Source: Gymnopilus junonius
Lineage: Eukaryota; Basidiomycota; Agaricomycetes; Agaricales; Galerinaceae
Direction: 5' to 3'
DNA length: 64,000 bases
Assembly (NCBI GenBank): GCA_015501075.1
Contig: JADNYJ010000067.1
Span: 124,001-188,000, forward strand
The position numbers were made by a program, and so were the translations under genes. The notes below the pieces were generated by a model. The model saw only the letters and a list, made by a program, of their open reading frames with translations. It ran no database searches and had not been told where the DNA came from. Shown in pieces: positions 22,421 to 34,744 of the stretch; position 1 is the stretch's first letter; every line of letters starts with the position of its first letter.

Positions 22421-23402
22421 GATTGAACCACAAGGAACTACATAGCATTCAAGAGGGAAGTTTATAAGTAACCTGGCGTAAGCCGTGCTTAACGACTATC
22501 CCGTTTTCAGCACTAGTCCCGAAAATGCACGGCCGCTAGAAGGCTTTGCAGATTGAGTTGCCGACAGGTGCTATCACACCCACCAACTGATGACATTCTC
22601 GAACGAAGCTTAGGTCTGCAGTTAGCCCAAGGCTAGCCTTATTCCCGTGGGGTAGCGGCCTTCTTTGAGCGATTGAAAGACGTCATGCATACATATCATT
22701 CTGAGCGAAGAACACATACCTGCAGTCCGCACTAATCACGAGTGACGCAGTAGATAAGTGGAGATTCATAGCAGTTTCCTATTGATAGCTTCTCTTCCCC
22801 GCACGTCGGACGACATGGTTGTAATCCAAAAATAAAGCTTACGGTGCGTAGCATCACACGCGCGTCGGCTTTGACGGCCGCACAGTAAAACGGGAAGCAT
22901 GTTGAATAGGCATTCAACGGACATGAAGTCAATCTCTATCCCAGCACTAATAAAAACATTGAGAACTCAGAAGTTTGCCAAGAGGAACTCTGAGTCTTGG
23001 TTCTGCTTTGTGGTGAGGCAGCAACAACGAATGTTGCAGTCTGTAAGCAGCAACAGAGTAAATGTTTGGCGGTATAAAGAGATAGAAAAAACTTCTTATG
23101 ACTGGCAAACCCAAATCGCTTATGAAATATACAGGAGAGCGTAAAACTTCGGCAACTAGTTTATATTTTCAGATATAGGCGGAGATGAGAGCAAAATTCT
23201 GCACAAAAAAATGAAGTTCTGAGTATAGGTTTTTCGAGAAGTATCAAAGGGGGAAAAAGGAAGAGGGGGGAAAAAAGGAAGAGGGGAAAAAGGAAAAAGT
23301 AATGATGAATGTATACTTGCCAAGACCCCGACACTACCTTCAACTGAGCTGCCAGATGAGAAGACCTAGTTCTAAACACGAGGGAGGTGTCATACTTTGT
23401 GC
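22421..23402. other. Intergenic region with 3' UTR of the SRRM1-like gene
   Basis: No gene recognised. The part nearest 23402 is downstream of the SRRM1-like stop codon and includes a long homopurine run (listed separately). Confidence 0.4.
23246..23299. repeat. 54-nt homopurine/homopyrimidine tract
   Basis: An uninterrupted run of A and G on the plus strand (pattern of G-runs and A-runs) with no pyrimidine for 54 bases. It lies about 100-160 nt past the stop of the minus-strand SRRM1-like gene, so its transcript would be an all-C/U tract. Confidence 0.8.
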
Positions 23403-25176
23403 TTAACCGCTCTTCATCCTGGACCTCACCACCTTGTTCCTCAATGCTTTCTCCTTGAGCTCATTCTCCCGACGCGCAAGGTCAATATCACGCTTTTCAT
23501 TACCCTGAAAACAAAACAAAATCCACGGTCAGCCATCTAGAGCAGAAAATATTGAGTTGAGCAAACGCACATCATCACCGCCCGTAACTTCCCACTTACT
23601 TTTCCTGCGTTCAATCTCAGCTTGACCCTTGATTTTCAGTTCACCAGCAGCGGAAGATGGCTTGTCAACAGCCATCCTTTCATCTCCATCTCGGTCCCGG
23701 TTGTCACGTCTAGGAGATCGGGTCCGCGACCTGGATCGAGAATAGTCGCGTCCGCGTTCTCGCTCACGGCCCTTGCCTGAACTTCTTTCGCTTCCTCCTG
23801 CATGCCTTCCGGATGTTTTCCGCGCAGGACTGGGACTTCTCCTCCTAGGTGGAGGCGGAGGAGACCGAGATCTCGAATCTGAGACGCTAGGACTGCGTCT
23901 ACGACGCCTAGGAGGACTGCCGCTTCTTCTCCGAGCATATTTGCGCGGTGGTGAGCGTGAGCGACTACGAGAGCCGGATGCAGATTGAGGAGATAGTCGT
24001 CGACGGCGTCCAGGAGGCGGGCTACGACTGCTCCTTTCTTTGTAATGACGGGGAGGAGTGAGAGAAGGCGATCGTTGCCTGCGCCTACTTGGTGGAGGAG
24101 GCGAACGAGAAATAGAACGAGAAGGTGATCGGCGAGGAGGTGATGGTCGCCTTCTTGGAGGAGAGCGACTGCGAGATCGCGAGCTGCTAGCGAGTGACGG
24201 AGAACGCCGGCGAGGCGGGGATCTATACCGGCGTCCTGGAGGCGAGCGAGAACCTCGTGGCGTCAATGATCTTGAGCGATGACGCGGAAGAGGCGGGGAC
24301 CGAGAAGAAAAGCGACGGCGAGGGCCACCCTGGTTCAAAAAAGTTAGGGAGTGTTTCGGAAGAAATATTTACAGAGATAGACTTACACCACCAGGAGGAC
24401 CTCCAGGCCCGCCTCCTCGATTGCCCCAACCCGCATCGCGGGGACGCTCATCATAACCCCCGCGTCCACCGCGTCCACGGCCTCTTCCACGACCTCCTCC
24501 TCCACGACCGCCACGACCGCCACGTTCAGAGTCTCTGATTTCATCCAGCCTTGCACGACGGTCGCGCTCATCAATAGCACGAGTGTCGCCCTCACGCGCT
24601 TTCCGCATCTCTTCCTTCTTCTGCTCGACGAACGTCCTGGGGACACCTGATACTTCCGCCTGGGCTTCTAGCAGGAGCTTCCACAGAGATTCCATGAATT
24701 TCGCAGTGTCCTTTGTCAGGAAACCTGTGAGATTAATCTGCATCTTCTTTGGGTCCGGATTCTAAAAAAAAATTGAGAGGTTGGTTATTACAAATGAGAC
24801 GGAAAACCCACAGGTTGGGATTCATCTTCTAGTAATCCCATGGCATACTCGACTACTACCTCATCTTCGAAGCCGATAAGCTCCACAACCTTTTTGGCTA
24901 TCCAAGGTCTGATGACAGTCAAGTTGACTTTCCTCATGTCGACCTAGCGCCAGACAAAAATGAGACCACTGGAGTACGCAACGAATTCGAGGAATGGTCT
25001 ACCTTCTTCTCGAATTCAGGGGGAAACTTCATAGATTTCAACAACTTCAATTCTTTGTCAGAAAAGCGCCTGTCTTGGTCGGCTGAGGTGCCTTTGAAGA
25101 AGCCTGCATACAGTGAGTCCATGAGCATAGACAAGGGCACAATATCGTGCAGATGTTTCTTACCAGCATCCGCCAT
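23403..25176 (-). CDS. SRRM1/SRm160-like splicing factor (PWI domain plus RS region)
   Basis: The first exon is 13 nt (ATGGCGGATGCTG, 25164-25176); it splices to exon 2 starting at 25103, giving MADAGFFKGTSADQDRRFSD. The PWI domain follows: KVDMRKVNLTVIRPWIAKK through QINLTGFLTKDTAKFMESLW, with the PWI triplet visible in RPWIAKK. A charged helix and a Gly/Arg-rich RGG stretch (near 24450) lead into a long arginine-serine region (about 23680-24340) with repeated RSRSPP-type units. The C-terminus (AEIERRKSKWEV..., NELKEKALRNKVV) ends at 23403. PWI-RS proteins bind RNA and act as splicing coactivators in nuclear speckles. The start and short first intron agree with the conserved MDAGFFRGT-like opening of the family. 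Confidence 0.88.
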
Positions 25177-25410
25177 TTTTACGATGGTGAGAGGAAGGAC
25201 GATACAGGCAGTGACACAGGCGTTGAACAATCGCCAGCGAAAAACCGTGGGAAGAAACTTCCGTATGTATTTTAGGTCGCTTTATCGTCAGAGTTTAGTC
25301 GTAATGCGGGGCTATAGTTTCCAGTATATTTCCGAGTCGAGCCGCATTTTCTAATAGGTACATTCTTCTTAATTTCTACCCTGAGGTGTATACGAAAATT
25401 ACTATTGTTC

Positions 25411-28303
25411 TTAAACGGTTCCGAGGATTTGTCGTAAAAAGGCTTCATTGTTAGGGGGCCGTCCAAGGAATTCCTCAAAGGGCGATGAGCAAGCCATAAT
25501 ATGCTTCAACCAAACTAGCTAAATGGCTTACCTGTAGGAAGTCCATTTCGTCGCGACTTCCACCTGGACGAAGGATAATATCACGGTATCGCTTGCCTTG
25601 GGCAGGGTCGAAAGGATCCGCCTTGAAGATTGTTTCTGAGGACACAGTCAGGAAGGCGTAAAATCTGTAGACTTCAGCGATTGACTTACCATACATGTCT
25701 GCTGCGAAAACCTGGGACCATGTATAACTACACGTTCCATAATCAGTTAACTACGCTACCGATAGTAAATAGAGAAGTGTTGTACCTATAATACCCCACA
25801 TCATATCCTTCCATGAGATGTTGGAATGCTGCGTGACCAGGCGTTTCTTTATCGTACTCATGAAGGTAGATTTTTTTACGAAGAGAATTCCACAGGTGCG
25901 TATAATCCTCGTAAACTATGATCGCTGTCATTTCTCTGATTTGCGTCAGTCGATTTGGGACTCCTCACTTGGATCAATGTGCACCAATAAATCGAATTTG
26001 GAAAAGAACACCTGTTGTAAGTAGAACAGACCAGTTATTGCGTATCGACTGTCAGGGAGAATGTTATTATGATTAACAGTAGGACGGCTTGTACAGGCTC
26101 TTACCTCTTGACTAAACTTTGGATTAACTCGGGCGATAGTGGTTTCTGAGTTTCATAATGGCTCGACAGCTTCTCTAGGACTCTGGAGTCCCAGCACCTA
26201 ACGAGAAGAAAAATTTTTGAAAAAAAAAAAACATTTCATCAAGGCGTTTACATACCAGTTCTCCAGCATCTGCGATGGGGCTTCTCCAAAGTCATGAGCA
26301 GTACTATCAAAATCATCGTCAATTATATTGAAATAAAAAGAAGGTATAAAACATAACGCACTGCAACCCATGGAATCGAGAGAATTTAGTCCTGCTAAGA
26401 AGATGGTGGAAAATGTGTCCCATCTCATGGAAAAACGTCCAGACTTCTTGGTGGCGCAGCAGAGCAGGCCTTTCGGGTGTGGGCTTGGCCAGATTGGCCA
26501 CCATCGCGATTACAGGGCCGGCCCAATTTTTATCAGGAAGTTCGTAACTAGAGAGAAGGGGCCATACAGAATTGTGTGTATATTTACCGGCTGATGAGAG
26601 ATAACGATGAGTAGACGAAACTTGTGAACGAAGCTGGGCACTTACGGCGAGGGTACAGATCAAGATAGAAATATCCAACAAATCCCGTTTCGTCATTTGA
26701 ATCCTTCTCCCAGACAAAAAACGTTTGCACCTCTATAAACAAGAAGTTAGTAGTCAATTGAGGCCCATGAAAAATTGGTCCAAACCGGGGTCCCAGGTCG
26801 ATGCGTCCTTTATTTCTTCAAACCTTAAACCTAACATATCCCGGTATATGGACAGAACAGAAGGGACCACTGTAGACACAGGGAAATACTCTTTAATCAA
26901 ATTAGTATCGAGGTCGAGCGTTTGTTTGATGAACTTGTTCTTGTAGTAGAAATGGTCCCAGATGTAAAATTTGCCATCGAAAGGCAGACCTTTTTCTGCA
27001 TGTTCTTTCTTCTTCAATTCGAGTAACGCTTCAATATTCTTGGTACCAACAGGGTTCAACTTCTCTATCAAATCGTCGAGGAACTATATAGTTACAATAT
27101 CAATATTGCCCGTGACCGGGTTATCGTAAAGACTTACGTCTTGCACTGCCTTCCCCGTCTTCGCCATCCTTACCTCCGTGACGTAGTCAGCCCAGGTGTT
27201 ATACCCAAGGAGATTACCAATTTTTTGGCGTAATTCTACAGCCCTGGTGAATAGAGGGCACCGATAGCGAGCCGTGACTGCCATCCTTCGGAAGCCTTTT
27301 TTCGTGTTTCAGGATTTTCTGCGTATCCGAACTTAGAAGAAATTAGATATGTTGGCGGCCGGAACGCTGAGAAGTCCTTACGATAGAGAATATGTCGAGT
27401 CCTCTGTAAGTCACCGTATATACAACATTGTCGCCCTCGGCAGATTTGGTATATCCAGCTAGCTCTTCCTTTGGAACGCCTTTTAGTTCTTCTTCTGTGA
27501 ATAAAATGGAACCCTGTAGATATTCAAAATCAAAAGATTGTTCCTTCTTAGGGTTAGCGTTCCTACATTTTGTTCGTTGCAATATTGCTGTTAACGTGAT
27601 AGGAATGAGCTCGATTCTGATTATTATAAAATGGCGCACCCCGTATTCAGAGCAAACCTGCGAAAGTTCTTTCTTTAGAGCTGTCATTTTTGCTATCTTT
27701 TCCTCCGAAAGAGCGAGTCCCAGCCTTTTCCCATCTAAAATCTGAACACAAGATTGAAACAAGACGAGTAGAATTATAACCAAGTGACTTACCATTTTTT
27801 CCACCAGTCGTTGTTCCTCTGAAGATAGTCTATCCCAGAGGCCAGATTTCTTAATATTCTTCTCTGCAGCGATTTTCGCATTAAAGACGTCCAGGCGCAT
27901 TGACGCTTCTACCTTGAAGATGTCAATCCGAGATTCAGCCTTGCTCGAAGCATCACGAAGCTCCTGAGACGGGGAGACATCCTTGTAACACATCAACTGT
28001 CCCGTCAAGTTTGTGAAGCGCATATTCGCATCCTCAAGGGCGACCTGGGATTCAGTAAAGAGCCAATAAATATCCAAAAACATGTAGTCCAACGGAGTTG
28101 CCTTACGAAAACCTGCCAAGAGTCAGAATCTGCACACTATATTAAGCTTGGCTTACTGATTGAAAATCACAATCCTTTGCATCAAGGCCAGCAACGTCGT
28201 CCATGGCACTCTTATACGTGTCTATGGCTTGTTCTGTCAACTGAGATATATCCTGGGCAGTGTGGTTCCATGTGAGGAGAGGTGGTTGAGACGTAATCGC
28301 CAT
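25411..28303 (-). CDS. M3-family metalloendopeptidase (thimet oligopeptidase/Prd1-like)
   Basis: A gene of many short exons starting MAITSQPPLLTWNHTAQDI at 28303 and ending EEFLGRPPNNEAFLRQIL... at 25411. The zinc site is FHEMGHIFHHLLSRT (HEMGH codons at 26415-26429), followed by SRFHG, as in thimet oligopeptidase and yeast saccharolysin. Upstream segments match the family's helical N-terminal half (LWDRLSSEEQRLVEKMV; LLGYNTWADYVTEVRMAK). The C-terminal exon has SRDEMDFLQ and then EEFLGR, also typical. M3 enzymes cut peptides of roughly 5-20 residues in the cytosol or mitochondrial intermembrane space and help recycle proteasome products. No clear targeting sequence is seen, so a cytosolic location is more likely. 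Confidence 0.9.
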
Positions 28304-29053
28304 TGTGAGGGGAACGGACAAGCGAAGGAACTAGAGCATTTGAAGCTATTTAAGTGGTGGAAAATGTCCAAACGTGTGCCCATTCGGTATTGCATTATGG
28401 CCCTTATCCTCTAAGTGTGCATGGAACCGGGGTAAAAGGATAGACCATATGGTGCCCATATTCCTCTATACTTGTAGTATTCAGTTCAAGTTTCTTTATT
28501 AGTTCATGTACAGTAGAACCGTTGTCAACCAAAGGTGTCGAAGAATGTCCTTGAGCTAATTTAAACCTTTGAAAGAATCAGATCATCGAACAGGTAAATC
28601 GTGTGAAGCAGTTTCTTTACCAATTAAATACAATTTCCGAGCCGTGTGGACCTCAATTCCCATATCAACAGGAGGCCTCACAGCAGGTAGTTCGCTAAGA
28701 ACGTTTCGTCTATTCGATCTGCGCGTTGTCTGTGTAAATTCAAGGGACATCTCTCGCGCTCGCAGAAGGCTGTAGTGATCATGGGAGTTGCATAGCCCCA
28801 CGTTTCAAACCCTCACATGCATATTTCATAGGGTCTCAGAGCGGTAGGCGCGAAGACTTTAACAAGGAAACACTAATTAACGCTCAGCAATCAACGACAT
28901 TGAGAGTGGACATACCTTGCAATCCCAAAATTTATGAACTGTCCACTTCGGATCACATCATCACGCCAGTAGTCAGAGAAGAGAAAGTGAAATTAAATAA
29001 ATAGTACAACTTGTAATACAGGGTAACAAATATAAAGATAATAGAAAAGCAAT
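28304..29053. other. Intergenic, no gene recognised
   Basis: Holds the oligopeptidase promoter side and the 3' region of the H2B gene. Open frames at 28569-28801 overlap on both strands and have no domain signal. Confidence 0.4.
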
Positions 29054-29645
29054 CTACTTCGCGCCTGCTGATGAGAACTCTGCGAAGATGTGAGAAGCAA
29101 GTCAGACAGAAAAGACTAGAAGGCACTCACTTGTCACTGACTTGGTGCCTTCCGAAATGGCGTGCTTAGCGAGTTCACCAGGAAGGATGAGGCGAACCGA
29201 TGTTTGAATTTCTCGAGATGAGATCGTTGACTTCTTAGAGTAAGCCGCAAGTTCTGACATACAACATTAGTTTAAAGAAATGAACACGATAGAAGACACA
29301 TACTGGACGCCTCAGTGGCAATGCGCTCAAAGATATCATTGACGAAGCTGTTAAGGATAGCCATCGCCTTGTTTGAGATACCGGTATCTGGATGGACCTG
29401 CTTAAGGACTAAGAGGAAAATGAGTCACTAAAATCCTGCAGAGTCGAAAACAACGCACCTTTGTAGATGTAGGAAGAGTATGTCTCCTTTCTGACCTTCT
29501 TTCGCTTCTTCTTCTCGCCATCAGCAGGCGCTGCGGCCTTGGAGGTCTTCTTGGCAGCTTTGGCACCCTCAGTGGATTTGGCGGGGGCCTTTGAGGCGGT
29601 AGAGGCGGGGGCTTTGCCAGCAGTGGAAGCAGGTTTGGGGGCCAT
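29054..29645 (-). CDS. H2B: Histone H2B
   Basis: The basic Ala/Lys/Pro-rich tail ([16 protein letters not shown]) leads to [20 protein letters not shown], then [37 protein letters not shown] and the C-terminal helix [18 protein letters not shown]. The first exon (29459-29645) ends in the codon for Val of YIYKV, and further short introns follow. H2B pairs with H2A in the nucleosome. The C-terminal TKSVTKFSSAG holds the Lys that is ubiquitylated in fungi (family knowledge). It is divergent from the H2A gene, so both probably share S-phase control. Confidence 0.96.
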
Positions 29646-30009
29646 TGCGAGTAAGATATGTGTGGTGGTGGTGGCAACGGGCGGTGGTGGTTATGGAAGA
29701 AGCAAGTGGGATATCGTAGGGTGGAACGAGCAAAGATTATATACAAGCGCGTGAATTTGTTCTTGTTTTCATCAACGCGCTTTTGTTGATCATCTGAGAC
29801 GCGTTTATTAGTCACCTGATCGTGAGCGTGACCACAAACCTTATTTCGTTTGTTGTTTACGTTGTCGGTTTGTTGGCTCGTGCGTTTCTCTCTTTACCAC
29901 TATAAAAACAGGACGACGACAATGGCCCTCCGAGTTTTCTCTTGCCCTCACCCCACCATTACGCCACCCACTTTCCACCCACCTTAACCACCTTCACCTC
30001 GAACCAACA
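29646..30009. promoter_or_regulatory. Bidirectional H2B-H2A promoter
   Basis: A 364-bp gap separates the two start codons. TATA elements are placed almost symmetrically: TATATAA for H2B (29738-29744, read on the minus strand), about 95 bp from its ATG, and TATAAAA for H2A (29901-29907), about 105 bp from its ATG. Between them is ACGCGT at 29800-29805, a perfect MluI cell-cycle box core, with a partial ACGCG at 29776-29780. MCB sites bind MBF-type factors that drive G1/S genes in fungi; that role here is inferred. Confidence 0.7.
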
Positions 30010-30591
<582 letters not shown>

Positions 30592-30747
30592 ATCCTTTTG
30601 TGTTTTTTATCTTGTTCTTTGTATTTTTCCATTCAGGTTGTATCTCGCATTGTGTATTATTTCTCCACACCTAATTTAATGCTATGAAATTGAACATTCG
30701 TGCTTCACTCTTGAAGATTTGGGAATAATACCTGCGATAAGCTATCA

Positions 30748-32335
30748 CTACCATTCCCTTAGGCTGCCGTCTTCGCCTCTCCAGGTTGGATTTCTCCAGG
30801 CTGCTTCTTGGACATAGATTGCTGACTTTGCACGAACTAGATCTTCATTGACTTCAATACCGAGCCCAGGAGCTTGCAAAATGTTGATGTGACCGGTTTT
30901 CACGTCGAAAACACTTGGATCAACTAGGTATGTATGTAAATCCGCAACCCCTGCTTGGTTATAGTGTATCTAATGAGCAAACGAATGGGTTACGCTTTCA
31001 GCGAACTGAAAATCACAGTGCAATTACGGACCTCCCAACTCATTTCTTGGATGAAGACTAAAGAAACAGAAACGAAGTGAATCCTATGCATTAAATGATA
31101 GCCTGGACTTTGCTCACAGTTTGGGATTGCAGTGTCGATCTGGATACATGCAGCTAGGGCTATTGGCCCAAGCGGGCAGTGAGGGGCCAGTCCAACATCG
31201 TACGTCTCCGCCATCGATGCGATCCGATGAAGCTCACTGATTCCACCGCAGTGTGATACCTATGGGTGCGTCAGCCACTTGTCGTAAACATAAACTTCTC
31301 GTTTGAAATCATCAAGAAGCACGCACGTCGGGCTGTGCAATGTCGATGGCTCTATTTTCGAAATAAGGTCGGAAATCGTTTCTTGCGAAGAGCCTCTCGC
31401 CGAGCGCGATAGGCGTACTGACGAGTTTGGCGAGGTCGGCCGTCTCTTGGGGGTGTGAGGCGAGGAGTGGTTCTGCAGAAGTTGTGAAGCAATTGCATCA
31501 GCTGAAAAGCACGATGGAAGGCTTGCCTTCAATGAAGAACGGGCGATGTGGTTCAAGCAATTTTGCAAGCTGCCTGGCCATGCCTTTATGCAACCTGCCA
31601 TGAAAGTCGACCCCTACGTCCAGACCCAGGGCACGGACTGCTTCCACTCTCTCGACCGTAGAGTCAAGGACAGTTGGCGAGTCGATCCAAGCCACAGACT
31701 CTATTTCAACCGAAGTCAGCGACATGACTGGATCCATCAGAAATGGCAAAGAACGTACCGGTAGCATTCATCTTCACAGCAGTGAACCCTGGTCTTTCCG
31801 CCTCTGCGCTTCGGCTTTGAAACGCCCAAAGTCGTCTCCTCCAATCCAGCCATATACTCGAATTTTATCACGAACTTTGCCTCCGAGAAGCTGGTATACT
31901 GGCATTCCGAGCTTCTTTCCTTTAATATCCCACAGCGCGATGTCCAGCCCGGAAAGGGCGCTCTGGCGCATGGTTGAGCTTTTCGAAAGGGATCTAGTCC
32001 AGCGGTTGTGTTTGCACGTACCATCAACACTGGTCCTCCGCGATAGAAACGTCCCCGGAACGCAGTCTGCCAGATATCCTGGATGTTGTCTGCATCTGTG
32101 CCCACAAACCGTTGGAGATCCTCAAACGCGCCTTCGATGGCTTCGGTGTGCCCTTCAAGGGTGCCTTCACCCCATCCGACGATCTCGTCTTCAGTCTCAA
32201 CACGGACGAAGAGCCAGCGTGGTGGGACGCGGAAGGTCTGATGTCATACGTGAGTTGATTGGCATCGTCTGTTATGGATACACTGGATCTTACCTCTATT
32301 TTGCGTATGATAGAGGGTACCATTGCAGATGTCAT
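30748..32335 (-). CDS. Galactonate dehydratase-like enzyme (enolase superfamily, DgoD type)
   Basis: It starts [14 protein letters not shown] at 32335 and is split by several short introns. It shows [38 protein letters not shown], the metal and base region [31 protein letters not shown] and [15 protein letters not shown], ending [18 protein letters not shown]. These match bacterial D-galactonate dehydratase closely, including the Asp and His of VDFHG, the metal-binding Glu residues of IEEP and GER, and the general-acid His in PHCPLGP. The enzyme dehydrates a sugar acid to the 2-keto-3-deoxy acid in the cytosol. The exact sugar acid is not fixed by sequence, since related fungal members act on other aldonates. 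One intron (31473-31526) has a GC donor instead of GT. Confidence 0.85.
31473..31526 (-). other. GC-AG intron inside the galactonate dehydratase-like gene
   Basis: The exon ends ATTGAAG and the intron begins GCAAGC and ends CTGCAG. Splicing here gives an unbroken FIEEPLLAS, the most conserved motif of the family. No GT donor in the neighbourhood restores that frame. Confidence 0.75.
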
Positions 32336-32699
32336 TTGGAGCAGTCGTCAGGAAGCAACTTCTGTTGGGTGACGAGTTTTACTGGTCAATCCTTTTGTTT
32401 GGAATAGGGGGATGATCACGGTCAGGTGGAAGAAATTTCAGGACGGGCCGGAGTGAGTGATAGAGTAGACTTCTTCTAAGTCTTTAGGAGGGAAAGGGGA
32501 TCATGGATGAACCGGTATGCCGCATGTACATATACGAAACTTCGCGCACTTCAGAGGCCTTCTCTGCGTCGTCGAATAGGAATTGGAATATCATTATGCA
32601 AAGCAACCAAGCACCATGATTACAGCAAATCAAGAATACCAGATCCGGCATCCCAAACATTATAATACCAATACTCAGCTGTTGCCTACAAAAAGCCAC
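32336..32699. other. Short intergenic stretch upstream of the dehydratase
   Basis: Promoter side of the minus-strand dehydratase gene. A frame on the minus strand (32484-32699) has no recognisable content. Confidence 0.35.
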
Positions 32700-33090
32700 G
32701 ATTAACGAATGTTAAACATAGGGGCGTGCTGCAAATCCTTACCTAGATATAGCAGTGCCATCGTCGAGGACCGACTCTTAACGCCTTCTGCAAACCTTCT
32801 TGCAGCATACTATCCTTGTCGAAGCCCTGAGTTATAAGTTGGCCTCTAAGGTTCCTATTCGCACAATGAGAATGCTAACAAAAGCTAAGTAAGAAAGATT
32901 AGCACTTGAAATACTCCAAAGTTGATCCTCCAAATGTCCCTTGCCAACTAGTATCTTTCCTCTTTAACAAGGCTGCGTAGTTCTCTCGAAGTTAGGATCA
33001 AGAATGAGGTCGGGCAAGACTAAAATATCAGATATTTCACTTTGCAGAGTCTCGATCTCGGGCTCGTATTCAACCTCAATGGACAGTTTT
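32700..33090 (-). other. Coding-like fragment of unknown family
   Basis: The minus strand shows protein-like pieces: VEYEPEIETLQSEISDILVL, then in another frame ENYAALLKRKDTSWQGTFGG and STLEYFK, then LRGQLITQGFDKDSMLQEG. They read as parts of one protein but need frame changes that I could not explain fully with introns. It is either an incompletely modelled gene or a remnant. I do not recognise the family. Confidence 0.3.
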
Positions 33091-33111
33091 ACAAAGAGTA
33101 ATGACTGACTC

Positions 33112-34224
33112 CGCGTCTTTTTAACAGCCCGCTGAAAGTTCGAGTGGACATACGCGATCAGTGGGATTCGCCTAATGGGCTTATCCAGAAATCCGTTGAC
33201 TCACTTGCAAAGATGCTAGGGCACAAGGTTGTCCCTTATGTGTAGTGGCATGAGTTCTACAGTGCGTTGAAGGATACGTATCCCGACAAAAGCACATTCG
33301 TCCCCTCTGTAATTCGTGCGGTAGTACTCTTTTACGATCTCCTGGTCGCAAGGCTTGAGAGAGAGGGCGAGAGTGAATGGACAGAAAACATACTTAAGGA
33401 TATGGGAAAGAGCCCAGCCGGCTGGCTGCTCCGGATCGAGGTGAGAGTAGAATTCGCAGGGGGTTGGTGTAACTGATATGGATGCGCAGGCATATAATAG
33501 CAGCCGTCCTCGAGTTGCTTTGAAGGCTAACCTAGGGCAGTTCCTGCTCGTATTTCCCACTCACGAGCTTGCGATAAATGCCCCAATTCAAGCTGGGTTT
33601 GACCAGGACCTCAATCGATTCTTCGCACCGGTGGCCTCTGTGGCTGAGGTGAATGACGATTGAGTGGGCAGAAGTCATTTCTGGAGGAGATACAAGGAGC
33701 ACCTCCATAGGCGACGACCGTGAAACCCAGCTAGCCGTTCGGAACATTTTATGTGGAAGAGATTTACCTGCAGTGGAAAGGCTGGGACTGTCCAACTGAG
33801 TTGTTCAAGAACACCACACCTTACATCGTAAGGGTGGATGCAAGAACGAGCCCTCTTATTGTGGAAGCCAGCCATCAACCGAGCCTTGACCTTTTGGTGT
33901 CCTATTTGAAGAAGTGGGCCAAACAAAATAGGCAGGATAGCCTCAAGGTGCATGATCCAGTTTCGAATTTTTGCCAGTGCCCGAGTGTGGGTGACGCTGG
34001 TTCTTTCTTATAGCGTTCTGTCTTGAAAATCTCGCCGAAGGAATCCGACTTCGTCTTTGGGATTATCGATAGAATAGAAATCGAGCTTCAGTTTGGTAAC
34101 CTCAGCACCAGACCACTGAATCCAGCGATCATATTAGCTTTCGTTGAAGGTGTCTTAGGGTACAAGGAAACACATACCACAGGATCAATCTGGACCTTCA
34201 AGTTGGAAACGCCTTTAAAATAAT
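33112..34224 (+). CDS. Hypothetical protein, possibly broken
   Basis: After an acceptor-like TTTTTAACAG the plus strand encodes PLKVRVDIRDQWDSPNGLIQ and continues to KMLGHKVVPYV, then meets TAG at 33243-33245. The same frame goes on as WHEFYSALKDTYPDKSTFVP, SVIRAVVLFYDLLVARLE and WLLRIE. After short introns come RPRVALKANLGQFLLVFPTH, VEEIYLQWKGWDCPTELFKN, SLDLLVSYLKKW and finally DFVFGIIDRIEIELQFGN, ending at 34224. Sequence quality on both sides of the stop argues for one gene whose frame is interrupted, unless a small intron removes the TAG. The start is not visible. No known domain is recognised. Confidence 0.4.
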
Positions 34225-34744
34225 TCTTGTTTGTAGTTGTATTCGTATTACGAGGTTCGTCGTTTCAAACGAGCTTCAGCACAATTGGATTTCAAAGAAT
34301 GCGTTGAAAGCAAATTGAAAGAGGAATGATTAGCAAATTGATCTTACGAAAGTGCTGACACGCAGTGGGAAAAACATACCGAAAATTCTCCCGTAATGAT
34401 GGAACGGAAAGGCTTTCCAATCGTTGAGATCATCACCGCCGCCTTCAATGGCCACCCACAAACACGTCAAAAGTGAGAAAGAAGGCCCGCCAAAAAGAGG
34501 AAAATATGCTCAGGTGTATAATCAAGAATAGGTCTGCTGTTCATTCGCCAGTCCCTTCTCGATCTGACCTGGTATTCGCCATGCTGGTAGGGGATTAGCA
34601 AGAGGATTACTCATTGACATCACCTCACGTGGAGCTGGTAGACATATAACACCAAGACTTTGTTCGTCCAGGTTTTCAACATTCACCAGATCTTCGGTTT
34701 TTTCCTGTTATTCTGCACAACTCTTGGAATCATCTTTCCGACCG
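34225..34744. other. Intergenic, promoter of the GHR gene
   Basis: No gene recognised; only short frames. Probably contains the promoter and 5' UTR of the glutathionyl-hydroquinone reductase. Confidence 0.4.

Noticed and set aside
23680..24340. Tandem repeat array
   Set aside because: The repetition is the arginine-serine coding region of the SRRM1-like gene; units are imperfect and protein-driven.
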